Source: Gnetum montanum (Eukaryota; Streptophyta; Gnetopsida; Gnetales; Gnetaceae). Taken from it: 35,007 nt of DNA. The notes beneath the pieces are model-generated. The model made no database searches. It was not told where the DNA came from and saw only the letters and a list, made by a program, of their open reading frames with translations. This document shows positions 9,598-18,969 of this stretch, one piece after another. The stretch covers positions 77,939-112,945 of the forward strand of contig MNCI01016148.1 in assembly GCA_015680685.1 (NCBI GenBank). The letters are read 5' to 3'. Made by a program: the position numbers and the translations under genes. Every line of letters starts with the position of its first letter. The stretch's first letter is position 1.

Positions 9598-10604
9598 TTA
9601 TATATATAGATTTATGTTGTGGTAAGTTGCAATTCCATCCCATCTAAGATTGATAATTTGTAGGTGTCCTCTAATAATTGTTTCTTGATATGGACCAATC
9701 CATATTATTGAAAACTTATTTGGCTTCTTCATATTCCATAATAATATAAGATCATTGACTTTAAAAGTTCCTTTCATAACCTTTCTATCGAACCACCTTT
9801 CGACTTGAGAAGCATTCTTTAATAAATTATCTTTAGCTCTATCCATTTTGACTTCTATTTTGATAAACAAGGTCATGAAGCTTCTATCTTTATCAATTTT
9901 CTCACTATACTTTTGCACAAAATATGGGGCCAACTTATAATCTTATTTGTAATTCTAGTAGGCAAACGATAGACCAAGTTATAAGCTAATATCCCAATAG
10001 CCTTCTTAAATCTAATATGATTAGTCCATAATGTAGATTGCAAGTAATCGATCCAATTTCCTGGATTCCCATCCACCAAGTTTTTAATGTAGGAAATAAG
10101 ATTTTTATTTGTAGATCTAGCTAAGCCATTCTCTTAAGGATAATAATTCGAAAAGAAAAATAGAAAGATGAATTTTTCTGATGTCCATGTTATAAATTCT
10201 TTAAACTAAAAAGTAGGTCCATTGTCAAATACCAATACTTCAAGTAGACCAAAATGACTTAGAATCTAATCTTCCAAGAACTTAATCACGTTTGATGTTG
10301 AACTTTTCCTTAAAGCCCTTGCTTTAGATCATTTGGTAAAATAATCAATAGCTATGAGAATAAACTTATGTCCAACTCTTGAAGGAGTAATTGTACCAAT
10401 AAAATCTAAGCCCCATTGCTGAAATGATCTATCCATATAAGGGAGCTCTAGTCTTTTTGATTTTTGATCCATGAATTTGACATTTGTAACATCTTTGAAT
10501 TTTTGAACTAATATCTTGGTACATACTAGGCCAATAAAATCCATAGTAGAGTATATGTTGCATGGTAAACTTTGGAGATTCATAGAATAAATTAGAATAA
10601 TCAT
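9598..10604 (-). pseudogene. Element B integrase, broken
   Basis: The core starts with FQQWGLDFIGTI and the first catalytic Asp in LIAIDYFTK. The second Asp is in VFDNGPTF. Counting 35 residues onward, the expected Glu in NGLAxSTNKNL is Arg (AGA), so catalysis would be lost. The N-terminal zinc-binding region is barely recognisable. The C-terminal domain (9933-9598) has WFDRKVMKGTFKVNDLILLW and WIGPYQ, the usual integrase C-terminal pattern, with no chromodomain afterwards. Stops and frame changes separate the parts. The sequence is clearly different from the integrases of A, C and D, which resemble one another. Confidence 0.82.
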
Positions 10605-10869
10605 GGAATTATTCTAAGATAGAATTAATTCAATTATTGCAAACACATTCCAACAAAACCCCTCTGAAATACTTTTTGTATAAGATTCCATCTTTAATCA
10701 CATATTTATTCACCTTTTTGAACAAATCTCTTTTTTGAATTGCAGTGAAGCTTTTGGGAACCTTTCTTGTATCAAGGAATTCTAGAATTTCATCATACTA
10801 GTTTCCCTCATAAGTCTTAAGCACACATACTTCATATTCTTTAGTCATTAACTTGGCTAATCCCATTCC

Positions 10870-11170
10870 TTTAATAGTTTTTCATATTTCCAATGAAAAT
10901 TTGAAACCTTGAAGTTTTATGAGCCATTTCCCTCTTTTTAATCCAATTTCATTTTGGGCTAAGAATTGTTTAATCACGGGTTCTATTAGCATAATATGAA
11001 CTAATGAGCTTTCCAAGTAATATTTGAAATGTTCAAGTGCTTTAATAACTACAAATGATTGTTTCTCTAAGTCTGAATAATTTAATTCTGAACCTTTCAA
11101 CTGATATCCAAAGAATCTAATCAATTCATCTTAACCTTCATCTTTTTAAGTTAAAACAACAGTAACTGAG
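10870..11170 (-). pseudogene. Element B gypsy-type RNase H (tether/RNase H1 copy), broken
   Basis: The stretch ELNYSDLEKQSFVVIKALEHFKYYLESS is the typical Ty3/gypsy RNase H helix region (cf. ELNYT..EKE..AVV.AL.KFRHYL). It is followed by WLIKLQGFKFSLEI, equivalent to WLLLLQEFDI. Stops interrupt the N-terminal part. It lies between RT and integrase, the standard place for the gypsy RNase H, and is separate from the archaeal-type copy upstream of RT. Confidence 0.72.
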
Positions 11171-11399
11171 TCATTTGAAGTAAAAGCATATAGCCAAAAG
11201 TCTTTTTTCAATTTTGGCTTTACCAAGTAAGGAGCTTCTTGAATAGCCTTTTTGATTTTTGATTAGGCACTTTTTGATTTTGGTGTTTTCTCTACTAGGA
11301 CATCTTTCTTTAGCATATGCATAAAAGATTTAGTGATTTCAGTCAATCTAGGCATAAATTTCTTAACAAAATTTATCTTTCCAAAGAAAGATCTAAGAG

Positions 11400-12520
11400 A
11401 CTTTTTACTTATAAGATTCTCAATATTCAATATTGCTTGAATTCAATATCTATAGCAGTTCCTTCTTGATAGCTTACATGGCCTAGTAAACTTCTATATT
11501 TAACCCCAAAGATACATTTCTTAGGATTTAATGAAATACCATACTCATGACATATGTCAAAAGTTGTTTCAAGATGACTAATATGATCTTCCTTCCTTTT
11601 TGAAAAGATAGTGATATCATCCAAATAAACAACAACAAACTCACCTATTAAACTATTAAAGGCTAAATCCATTGCTCATTGAAAAGTAGCTCCAACGTTT
11701 GACAATCCAAATGGCATTCTTTGGTAAGCAAAAGTTCCCCATTTGGTGATAAATGCTTTTTTATATCTATTGCCCTTATCTACCATGATCTAATTGTAGC
11801 TTGAAAAACCATCTAGGAAAGAATATACTTGACAACCTGATACTTTAATTAACATTTCATCAATTCTAGGAAGTGGGTATTTATATTTTTGCAGAGCCTT
11901 CACTCAAATTTCTAAAATCTGCACAAATCCTAATATCACCATTCTTCTTCCTTGCTAGAATAAGGTTAGCAAGCCATGTCGAATATCGGACTGGATATAT
12001 AATTCGGGCTTACAATAACTTCTTGATCTCACTTCCATAACTAGCTCAAATGATGGATTAAATTTCCTTTTTTTTTTTTAATTGTCTTACAACTGTTTAT
12101 TAAAGAAATTTTATGTGTCATGACATCTAGTCTAAAAGTTTTAAGATCATCATAAGACCAAGTGAAATTTTCCAAATTATTTTTTAGGAGTAATAGCAAA
12201 TTTTGCTTGAAGATTGAACCCTTTTTCTTTATGACAATTAACATCTTTGGCATTTCAGTAGATCCAAGATTTAATAATTCAAAAGCTTGATCATTTGGAT
12301 TCTATATATCTTTTTTGGGAAGCCAATTTTTGCTAAACTCATGCTCATGATCAATCACCTTTTTGGGAATAGAGTTTGTCTTAAATCTTGATGTTGTTTT
12401 AGGTATTATTTAACTTTTAAATTCTTGTTTATTCCTTAAGAATCTAAGTAATTGATCATCATCTTCAAATACTTGTAAATGCTTTATGTTATCTGGTACT
12501 AATGCTTAATGTTCATTCTT
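11400..12520 (-). pseudogene. Element B reverse transcriptase with N-terminal linker, broken
   Basis: The linker and RT N-terminus (12520-12041) include LNLGSTEMPK and FTWSYDDLK, a pattern that precedes RT in Tat-like elements. Towards the palm I read IRICADFRN, SFLDGFSSYNQI, WGTFAYQRMPFGLSN and then the catalytic VVYLDDITIFSK (11672-11427 frame), followed by GISLNPKKCIFGV and LLGHV. Stops and frame changes break it, with stops around 11450 and 11690. The YLDD motif contrasts with FMDD in A, C and D. Confidence 0.82.
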
Positions 12521-12589
12521 GATCATTACACCTTCATAACCTTTTATTTTTTTTACATCTAATGTTGATGTTGCTTTTGCTAAATCATC

Positions 12590-12842
12590 TACTATATAAT
12601 TATCTTCTCTACCTATATGTTCTATTTTGTAGTCATGAAATTGATCTTGCATTTTGTAGACAAGCTATTTATAAGGTTACAAGAATGAGCTTTGTACCAC
12701 AAAATTACCTTTAATTTGTTCACAAACTAATCTTGAGTCTCCTTCAATGGTGATTACCTTGATTCCTTTTTCCAATGCTATTTTAATTCCAATACACAAA
12801 GATTCATATACAACCTTGTTGTTAGTACAATGGAAAGATAGA
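12590..12842 (-). pseudogene. Element B archaeal-type RNase H, C-terminal part (split by element C)
   Basis: The frame reads NNKVVYESLCIGIKIAL, then VITIEGDSRLV and further on HIGREDNYIVDDLAKATS. These match the Glu, Asp and terminal Asp motifs of archaeal/plant-type RNase H (RVT_3). The N-terminal part with the first catalytic Asp lies at 22419-22560, on the other side of element C. The break coincides exactly with the C insertion site and its ATAGA duplication. Confidence 0.82.
12838..12842. repeat. Target-site duplication of element C, left copy (ATAGA)
   Basis: ATAGA directly precedes the TGATGAGTGA start of the left LTR and is repeated directly after the right LTR end (22419-22423). Five bases is the usual duplication length for Ty3/gypsy integrase. 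Confidence 0.95.
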
Positions 12843-13672
12843 TGATGAGTGACAAGGTATCCCTACACTCAACCATATGAATATGAGCATCCATGCACGA
12901 TCCGGTCGAATTCCAAGGACTAAGTGCTTATGCGCTTTTGTGGAATAAGGATGGGTTAGTCAATTGTTATCTTCCCAAGCTTACTTGTATAGCATGATTG
13001 TATGGGTAAGTAAAATTGACGTATATGATTTTTATATATTTTTATGTTTTATGGCCTGGTGCTACAAAGGGAGGAGAGCAATAACTAAGTAACTAATTTA
13101 ATTTAACTACTCAACTATGCTTTAACTAGTCTTAACACTAGCATCCGTTCTCACTTGCCGTACACATCTTGAACTAGTGCAACACTACTGGGATTACTAA
13201 ACACTAATCGTTACTAGGTTACCAAGTGTTACACACATGCTCGAAGTAATCGTGCTGAGTGTGCTTACTTATGAGAGTTATAGGGTGAGAGAGAGAACAT
13301 TAATTAACTAAAGAAAGCATTAAATAATTGCAATTAACATTAATTAATCTATTCTGGATGCTGTAAGGTTTATCACAAAGTTTGTCTTTAGTGCCGTACA
13401 CAAGGTGTGCTCAAGTACACCATGCCCAAATGAGGATCCGTTCACTTTATGACTCCTACTGCGAGCATGTAGAAATAATTCTAACTCTAAGAGGGAGAAA
13501 AGGCAAGAGTTCAGGTAAGGGGCTAAGACTAATTAACAAACTACTCAAAAAAAAACTACTCAAACCAAGTGTGCCTACTCTTATTTATAGGTGACAAGAC
13601 AGGCCCCGATATCGGATGCTTGATATCACTTAGAAGGCCTTGATATCATGTACCTGATGTCGCAGCTCATCA
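12843..13672 (-). repeat. Element C 3' LTR, 830 bp
   Basis: Starts TGATGAGTGA and ends GCTCATCA, and aligns end to end with 21590-22418. The U3 is only about 85 bp and the R-U5 about 740 bp. The polyadenylation signal position is mutated here (CACTAAAGA on the coding strand), whereas the 5' copy keeps AATAAA. Confidence 0.95.
13582..13661 (-). promoter_or_regulatory. U3 promoter array of element C 3' LTR: TATA box plus four GATATC cores
   Basis: TATA box (minus-strand TATAAATA) at 13582-13589, then after 18 bp cores at 13608 (GATATC), 13622 (GATATC), 13642 (GATATC) and 13656 (GATGTC). Steps are 14, 20 and 14. The array fills the U3 almost to the LTR border at 13672. Confidence 0.8.
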
Positions 13673-13690
13673 TACCCCCACGACTGAATG
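13673..13690 (-). other. Element C terminal polypurine tract
   Basis: On the coding strand CAGTCGTGGGGGTA immediately precedes the LTR TGATGA. The G-run plus TA is identical in layout to element D (CATGGGGGTA). It is preceded by GACGAGTTTT, also shared with D (GATGAGTTTC). Confidence 0.75.
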
Positions 13691-15521
13691 AAAACTCGTC
13701 CTTGAGTTCCTTACAAAATATTGGGAAGGTATGGGATTACTAACTAAATGAGAATTGACAGCGATAGGGAATAACAAACTCAGATCGACAAACATATTAC
13801 AACATTGGTGTTCACATCCTTTGTGATGAACACTGTATATAGATGACATCCAGACCCTCATTCGACACTTGAAGAGAGAGAAAAGAAAATGAGGCACGTT
13901 GCTGCTGACGTCGTGATTACATCTTCCGTTGTTTATTCATAGCCACTCGACCAAACTTGTTCCCGACGTAAACACTCCAGCTCCAGTCCATCCACAGTAC
14001 TTCCTCCTATCCTAGTCCATTGTTCGTGTAATCACCATCTGCACACACAACATAATCACGAATGAGCAAGGATAGGTAAGCCACAATGCAGTTGGTACCT
14101 TGCCTCAATATAAAGCATATTGGCCGAGTTGTGATTATGGCAGAAACTGGGTTAGAGGTTTATCGTTGATAAATACCCAAGGTGTAGGGGTGATACAAGT
14201 AGTAGAATGGAAAAATTTGTGATAAGGCCCCCATGACTAAGAGCGAACCTCTAGTAGAAATAGGGTGGAAAAGTATAGGGAACAAGAAAAATGGGAAAAA
14301 TAACAATGGCGATGCTAATAAAATGGATGTCATGGATGGGGATGAAATGAGAAATTGTTGATTGCAAGAAATTTTTAAGGAGAAGAATTTAACAATTGCA
14401 CCATAAAGGAATGTCAGTGGGTCCTCCCCAACGAAGGCTCATGCCTTTTATACCCTGACAAACCCCCAAACCAAAGAGTTTGTAGGCTCTAGGGATGACA
14501 TATGGAAACAATGGTTAAAGACTTACCCACAAGAATTTACCAAGGAAAAATAATGTATCAACAAAAATATAGACTAACCATAAAATCAACAATGAGGTGG
14601 GAAATGGGAAGAAAGATGGAGAGTAGAAAATGGAATGGAATCCCAAGAGCAAGGTTTTGCAAAGTCCCTTGTATATTTTATGGTTAAGGTGATTGAGTAG
14701 AACTCATTCCAAAGTTAGACTCAAACCAACCACATTCAGTGACCTTGCTTCAATACACTTGACCAATCCATCCTCTTGAAGCAACAAGAATGCTTCCCCA
14801 AAGAGTCACCACTAGTCCAAGGAGAGAAAGATAGAGAAGTAAGAAGTGAGAAAGGGCCTTAGTTAGAGGAAACCTTCAGGCATGGGTAACATGTCTTTCC
14901 AATGCCATAACTAGTGCTTGTAGCCCATATTTCTTTTTTATGTCTAAGGGGTATTCTTTGAATTCTCACTAGTTTTTTTTCGCGTGAGAACCACACCATG
15001 CAAAGACTTATTTTTGTTCACTCAACTTCCTGATATTTGATCAATGGTAGAATGGTGGAAAACCCATGAAAATCATCCACGTACCCAAGAGAATAGCCCA
15101 CACACATGCATTGAATCCCCTTGAAGTCACACCCTTTTCAACCATTGAGTCCTTCCTCGGTTTGAAGAATACCAAGCCACCAATTCATTAATAATTTTAT
15201 TTAGAAAAAGAGATAGTACAGTTTCAAAACAAAGGGAGACCACAGAGTTGAATGGATGAATGGGTGATGTGGACTCATTGCTTGTTTTATCAAAAGAACC
15301 ATATCTTAATATTAACATTGAAAATCAAAGGTAAAAACCAAACATTAGCAATCAACATTATTATAGTACAATCCATCATCATGAGCACTTATTATATGAT
15401 GAATGAAAGTAAGTCAAATAAAGAAATAGTAAAAATGGTAAGGATGGTGTAAAACAAAAAATAAGTAAATATGAAAAAATATGTAAAAAAAAATATAAAA
15501 GAAACTAAGGGCTTTGAATGG
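13691..15521 (-). other. Element C 3' module between pol and the 3' LTR (non-coding on the sense strand)
   Basis: About 1.8 kb with no sustained sense frame. It aligns along its length with 31035-32925 of element D; matching blocks include the GTGTGACTTCAA region, the TTCTCACGCGAA region and the CCCATACCTTCCC region. It holds an antisense reading frame remnant (14137-14552). The module is absent from element A. Long A-rich stretches on the plus strand (15330-15510) are the complement of the T-rich tract after pol in D. Confidence 0.75.
14137..14552 (+). pseudogene. Antisense reading frame in the 3' module of element C, decayed
   Basis: The frame runs opposite to gag-pol. A start ATGGCAGAAACT at 14137 is matched by ATGGCAGATACT in D. 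A downstream block (about 14400-14552) reads RNVSGSSPTKAHAF, then NPQTKEFVGSR and YPQEFTKEK, ending in TAA. The D counterpart agrees at about 34 of 51 positions. Frame breaks and stops lie between the start and the block. Antisense ORFs in this position are known for Tat-group plant elements such as Grande and Retand; whether this one belongs to those families is unknown. I recognise no domain. Confidence 0.5.
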
Positions 15522-16830
15522 TTAGCATTGGTGGTCGTCTCCCCCACGATTGAGGTGGTAGGAGGCAATCTAAAATAGGAAGCAAGGTTGTTCACCAACA
15601 AAGATAGCATTGGTACTGGCTATCCTAGGCACATGGAACGGTTTGGTTTGTTGGACGTTGACCAATAATTTCTTGTCCAGGCTCTTGGGTTTGTAAATCA
15701 TCATGGCCCCTGAAGGAAAAGTTGCATGAATGATATAAGGTCCTTCCCATAGCGTTTGAAATTTAGTTCATTGTGGTACATGTGTGGGATTCCAATAGAG
15801 AACCTTATCTCCTGGTTGATATTTAACTTTCCTAACCCTTAGGTCATGACATTGTTTATTAAAAGCCTTGTGCAATTCATTAGATGATAGGGTGACTAGT
15901 CAATTCTCATCTAGCAAATTAAGGTTCATTAGTTGTTCTTTTTGTGCTAGATCAAGGTCAAGGTTGAGATCACATGTTGTGGATAGTGTACAGAGTTCTA
16001 CTTGAATAGGAAGCATTGGAAGTTTACCGTACACTAACTCATAGGGAAAGTAGCCTATAGGGAGTTTCCATGTGGAGTGGTATGCCCAAAGTGCATCGTT
16101 CAGTTTGATGCTCCAATCTCTCATATACTTGCTAATAGTTCTTGTCAATATCTTTGTAATATTCCTATTGGTGACCTCGGCTTGACTGTTTTCTTGAGGA
16201 TGGTATGGTGTAGTCAGTTTGTGCTCAACCCCTAATCATTGCATTAATTTTCAAAAAGTCACACCTGTGAAGTGTGTACCATTGTCTAAAATAAGTGCAC
16301 ATGACATGCCAGACTAGTTTATGATTTGTTGTTGAACAAATTGTGTAGTTGTAGATGATGTATAATCCTTAATGGTATCTACTTCTTCCCATTTTGTGAA
16401 GTATTTAATGGCAATAACAATGTAGGATTTTCCATTGAACATTGGTGTAATAGGCCCCATAAAATCAATTCCCCAAATATCGAAGGGTTCTAAAGGTTGA
16501 ATCCATTATTGTGACCCTCCATTCTAGCAGTCATTCCCCCATCACGTTGACATCACTCACAAGATTGGATGAAATGATGGGCATCCTAGAACAATATAGG
16601 CCAATAATATCTTGCAAGAAATATTTTAATGGTTGTTCATCTCCTAGCGTAATGACCCCCACAAGGACCCTCATTAGCATCTTGGAGAACTTGTAATTGA
16701 TCCACCTTGAGAACACACCATTAGACCAAGCCATCGGGACATACTTTATAAAGTTACCCATTGATCTCCATAAAATACTTGGCTTGGTGAAGAAACTATT
16801 GTTTCTTTTTAATGTTTAACCCTTGTGGTG
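15522..16830 (-). pseudogene. Element C integrase, broken
   Basis: The C-terminal part (15860-15522) has a LWEGPY-type stretch and ends NRGGDDHQC, the same end as D (SHGGDGHPC). The 16148-15900 segment reads WSIKLNDALWAYHSTWKLPIGYFPYELVYGKLPMLP, typical of the end of the gypsy integrase core. The catalytic Glu (NSQAEVTN) is kept near 16170, unlike in A. The first Asp and the DNG region around 16290-16440 are recognisable but broken. The N-terminal zinc-binding region (16830-16500) is frameshifted. Confidence 0.85.
15539..15555 (-). other. Inner polypurine-like G-run at the pol end of element C
   Basis: Coding-strand CTCAATCGTGGGGGAG lies in the last codons of pol (NRGGDDHQC then stop at 15522). 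It resembles both the terminal tract of C (CAGTCGTGGGGGTA) and the LTR-abutting tract of A (CAATCGTGGG). Confidence 0.6.
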
Positions 16831-16831
16831 T

Positions 16832-18420
16832 TTATTGTGTAAGAAGATATGTGAGAATACTATTATACCAATTTTTCTCTGTTGTCAATTGATTAGTTAC
16901 TACACCTACAAAGAGGAGTTCATCAGGAAAATGATCAAAGCATTGATATTCATCCTCTTTGTTGTCCCATCGCAACCAAGGTAAATGATCAGTAACTACG
17001 TTCTCGATGCCTTTACGATCAATCATTGTAAGATCAAACTCTTGTAAGATTATGAGCCATTGTCTGATGCGAGGGCTCACCATTGGTTTATTCATTAGGA
17101 ACCTTATTGCACTATGATCCATGTGCATGAATACCTTATAGCCTAAGACATAGTGCCTAAATTTTTCTAGTGCAAACACTACAACCATTAATTCTTTCTC
17201 TATTGTGGTGTAGTTTAGTTATGCACCAACAATACTCCTACTTGCATAGTGGATGTAAGAAGGACATTTTTGGTCATCTAACTATGTAAGTACAACTCCT
17301 AAAGCATAGTTGGATGCATCAGACATTATGTGGAATGGTCTAGACCAGTTAGGAGCTTGTAGAATGGGTGTTTCTACGAGCTTCTATTTTAAAGTTTGGC
17401 AAGCTAGTTTGCATTCCCTGGTCCATTCAAAAGGTACATCCTCTTTCGTTAGTTCAACCAATGGTTTTGAAACCTTTGAAAAGTTCTCAATAAACCATTT
17501 GTAGTAGCCAATGTATCCAAGGAATGACTAAATATCTTTTACAGTTTCAGGTTGCCAAGTGATTTCTTGGATGATTTTAATCTTTTCGAGGTCTACCTCT
17601 ATCCCTGTTTGTGAAATCTTATGCCCTAATACGATGCCTTCTTGGACCATTAAATGGATTTTTTGTTAGTTGAGCCTTAAGTTGGTTTCTACACACCTTT
17701 AGTACTTGCTCTAACCTATCCAAGTCTTGATCAAAGTTTTCTTCATAAGTGGAGAAGTCGTCCATGAAGACTTCCACACCATTTCCTATCTACTGCTAGA
17801 ATATTCTTAGAACTAATCGTTGAAATGCTGCAGGGGCATTACACAAGCCAAACGACATTTTTTTGTATGCAAATGTTCCCTAAGGACTGGTGAACATAGT
17901 CATGGCTTGGTTTTCTAGGGCTATTTGAATTTGATTGTACCCACTATACCCATCCAAAGAACTATAGTAGCGATACCCTGCAATGGTGTCTAAGACTTCA
18001 TTGACGAATGGCAATGGAAAGTGGTCCTTGAATATTGCCATATTCAGTAGCCTAAAATCTATACACACCCTCAATTTACCTCCCTTCTTAGGCACAATAA
18101 CTAAGGAACTAACCCATTCACTATCAGCAATGGGGTATATGAACCCAACTTTTAGAAGCTGTTAAATTTCTTCCTTAACCACTTGTTTAAGCTTTGGGTT
18201 AAGTCACCTTTGCGGTTGTCATTGAGGCTTCATGGAGGGATTGGTGTAAATTCTATGTTGGCATATCCTAGGATCTATTTCGGCTAATTTAGGATATAAC
18301 CAAGAGAAGGCTCTTGACTAGTTATTTATCACTTTCAGTAGTCTCTCTTTTTGTTGAAGAGCGAGCCTAGTGTTAATAATTACCAATTTTCCATCTTGAG
18401 AAACATGTATTCCATACTGG
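16832..18420 (-). pseudogene. Element C reverse transcriptase and RNase H, broken
   Basis: RT palm (18095-17880): MPKKGGKLRVCIDFRLLN, LPFVNEVLDTIAGYRYYSSLDGYSGYNQ, then a stop where D has Trp (PWGTF). The catalytic VFMDDF lies at about 17755-17775. At the LNWQK position C has lost Trp but kept Gln, whereas A and D lost Gln and kept Trp. RNase H (17300-16832) includes ALEKFRHYVLGYKVFMHMDHSA and WLIILQEFDLTMIDRKG. Several stops and at least one frameshift occur (around 17680). The RT N-terminal connector runs into the gap base at 18441. Confidence 0.87.
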
Positions 18421-18440
18421 TGGGCAATGATTTTATCTCA

Positions 18441-18441
18441 N
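18441..18441. other. Single unresolved base marking a probable assembly gap
   Basis: The base is N. The reading frame jumps here from the end of the protease-linker (FSCIAYS) to EIKSLPTSMEYMFL. In D these two points (about 27790 and 28111) are about 315 bases apart, so the linker between protease and RT is missing exactly at the N. Confidence 0.75.
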
Positions 18442-18960
18442 TACTATATGCGATGCATGAAAATTTCTTCTTCTCAATCTTTCCAAATGTATTTTTGTTT
18501 GATATTTCCAGGGAAAGATCGTAGATTCCTAGGCATGCATCAATTATGCTTAGCCATGCTCTTCCCATTATGATTTGGAAGTTCCCCTTACCATTGTTCA
18601 CTTGAATCACTAGGAAGTCAGCTAGATACAACCATCCACAAATAGTCATGACAATGTCCTCCACTAGTCCTAATGGGACAATGATGGACTAGTTAGCCAA
18701 CTCTAAATGAATGTTACTCTTTTTTAATGGAGGTAGGTTCCAGGCTTTGTACATTTCTTGAGAGATTAAGTTGACACCGAAACCTGAATCCAAAAGAGCT
18801 TTTCATGGTTCATTCCAAGCGATCTATAGATATATAAGAGGACTTCTAGGATTAGAGAATTTCCTAGGAAGATGGCCAGCTTTTATCCAATCAGTGACAA
18901 CGTGAGTTAACATGACTGCATGCATTGAATGTGGCCTTTAGTTTAAAGGGAGTTCTGAAG
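18442..18960 (-). pseudogene. Element C aspartic protease, broken
   Basis: The active-site region ALLDSGFGVNLISQEMYKAWNLPPLKKSN lies around 18720-18800, with DSG intact. A stop replaces Gln in the ANQSI motif, as in D. The C-terminal part (18664-18441) reads VMTICGWLYLADFLVIQVNN and DACLGIYDLSLEIS. It is in the frame of the RT, not of gag, because a one-base deletion near 19530 shifted the frame relative to D. Confidence 0.82.
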
Positions 18961-18969
18961 TTTCGATTA

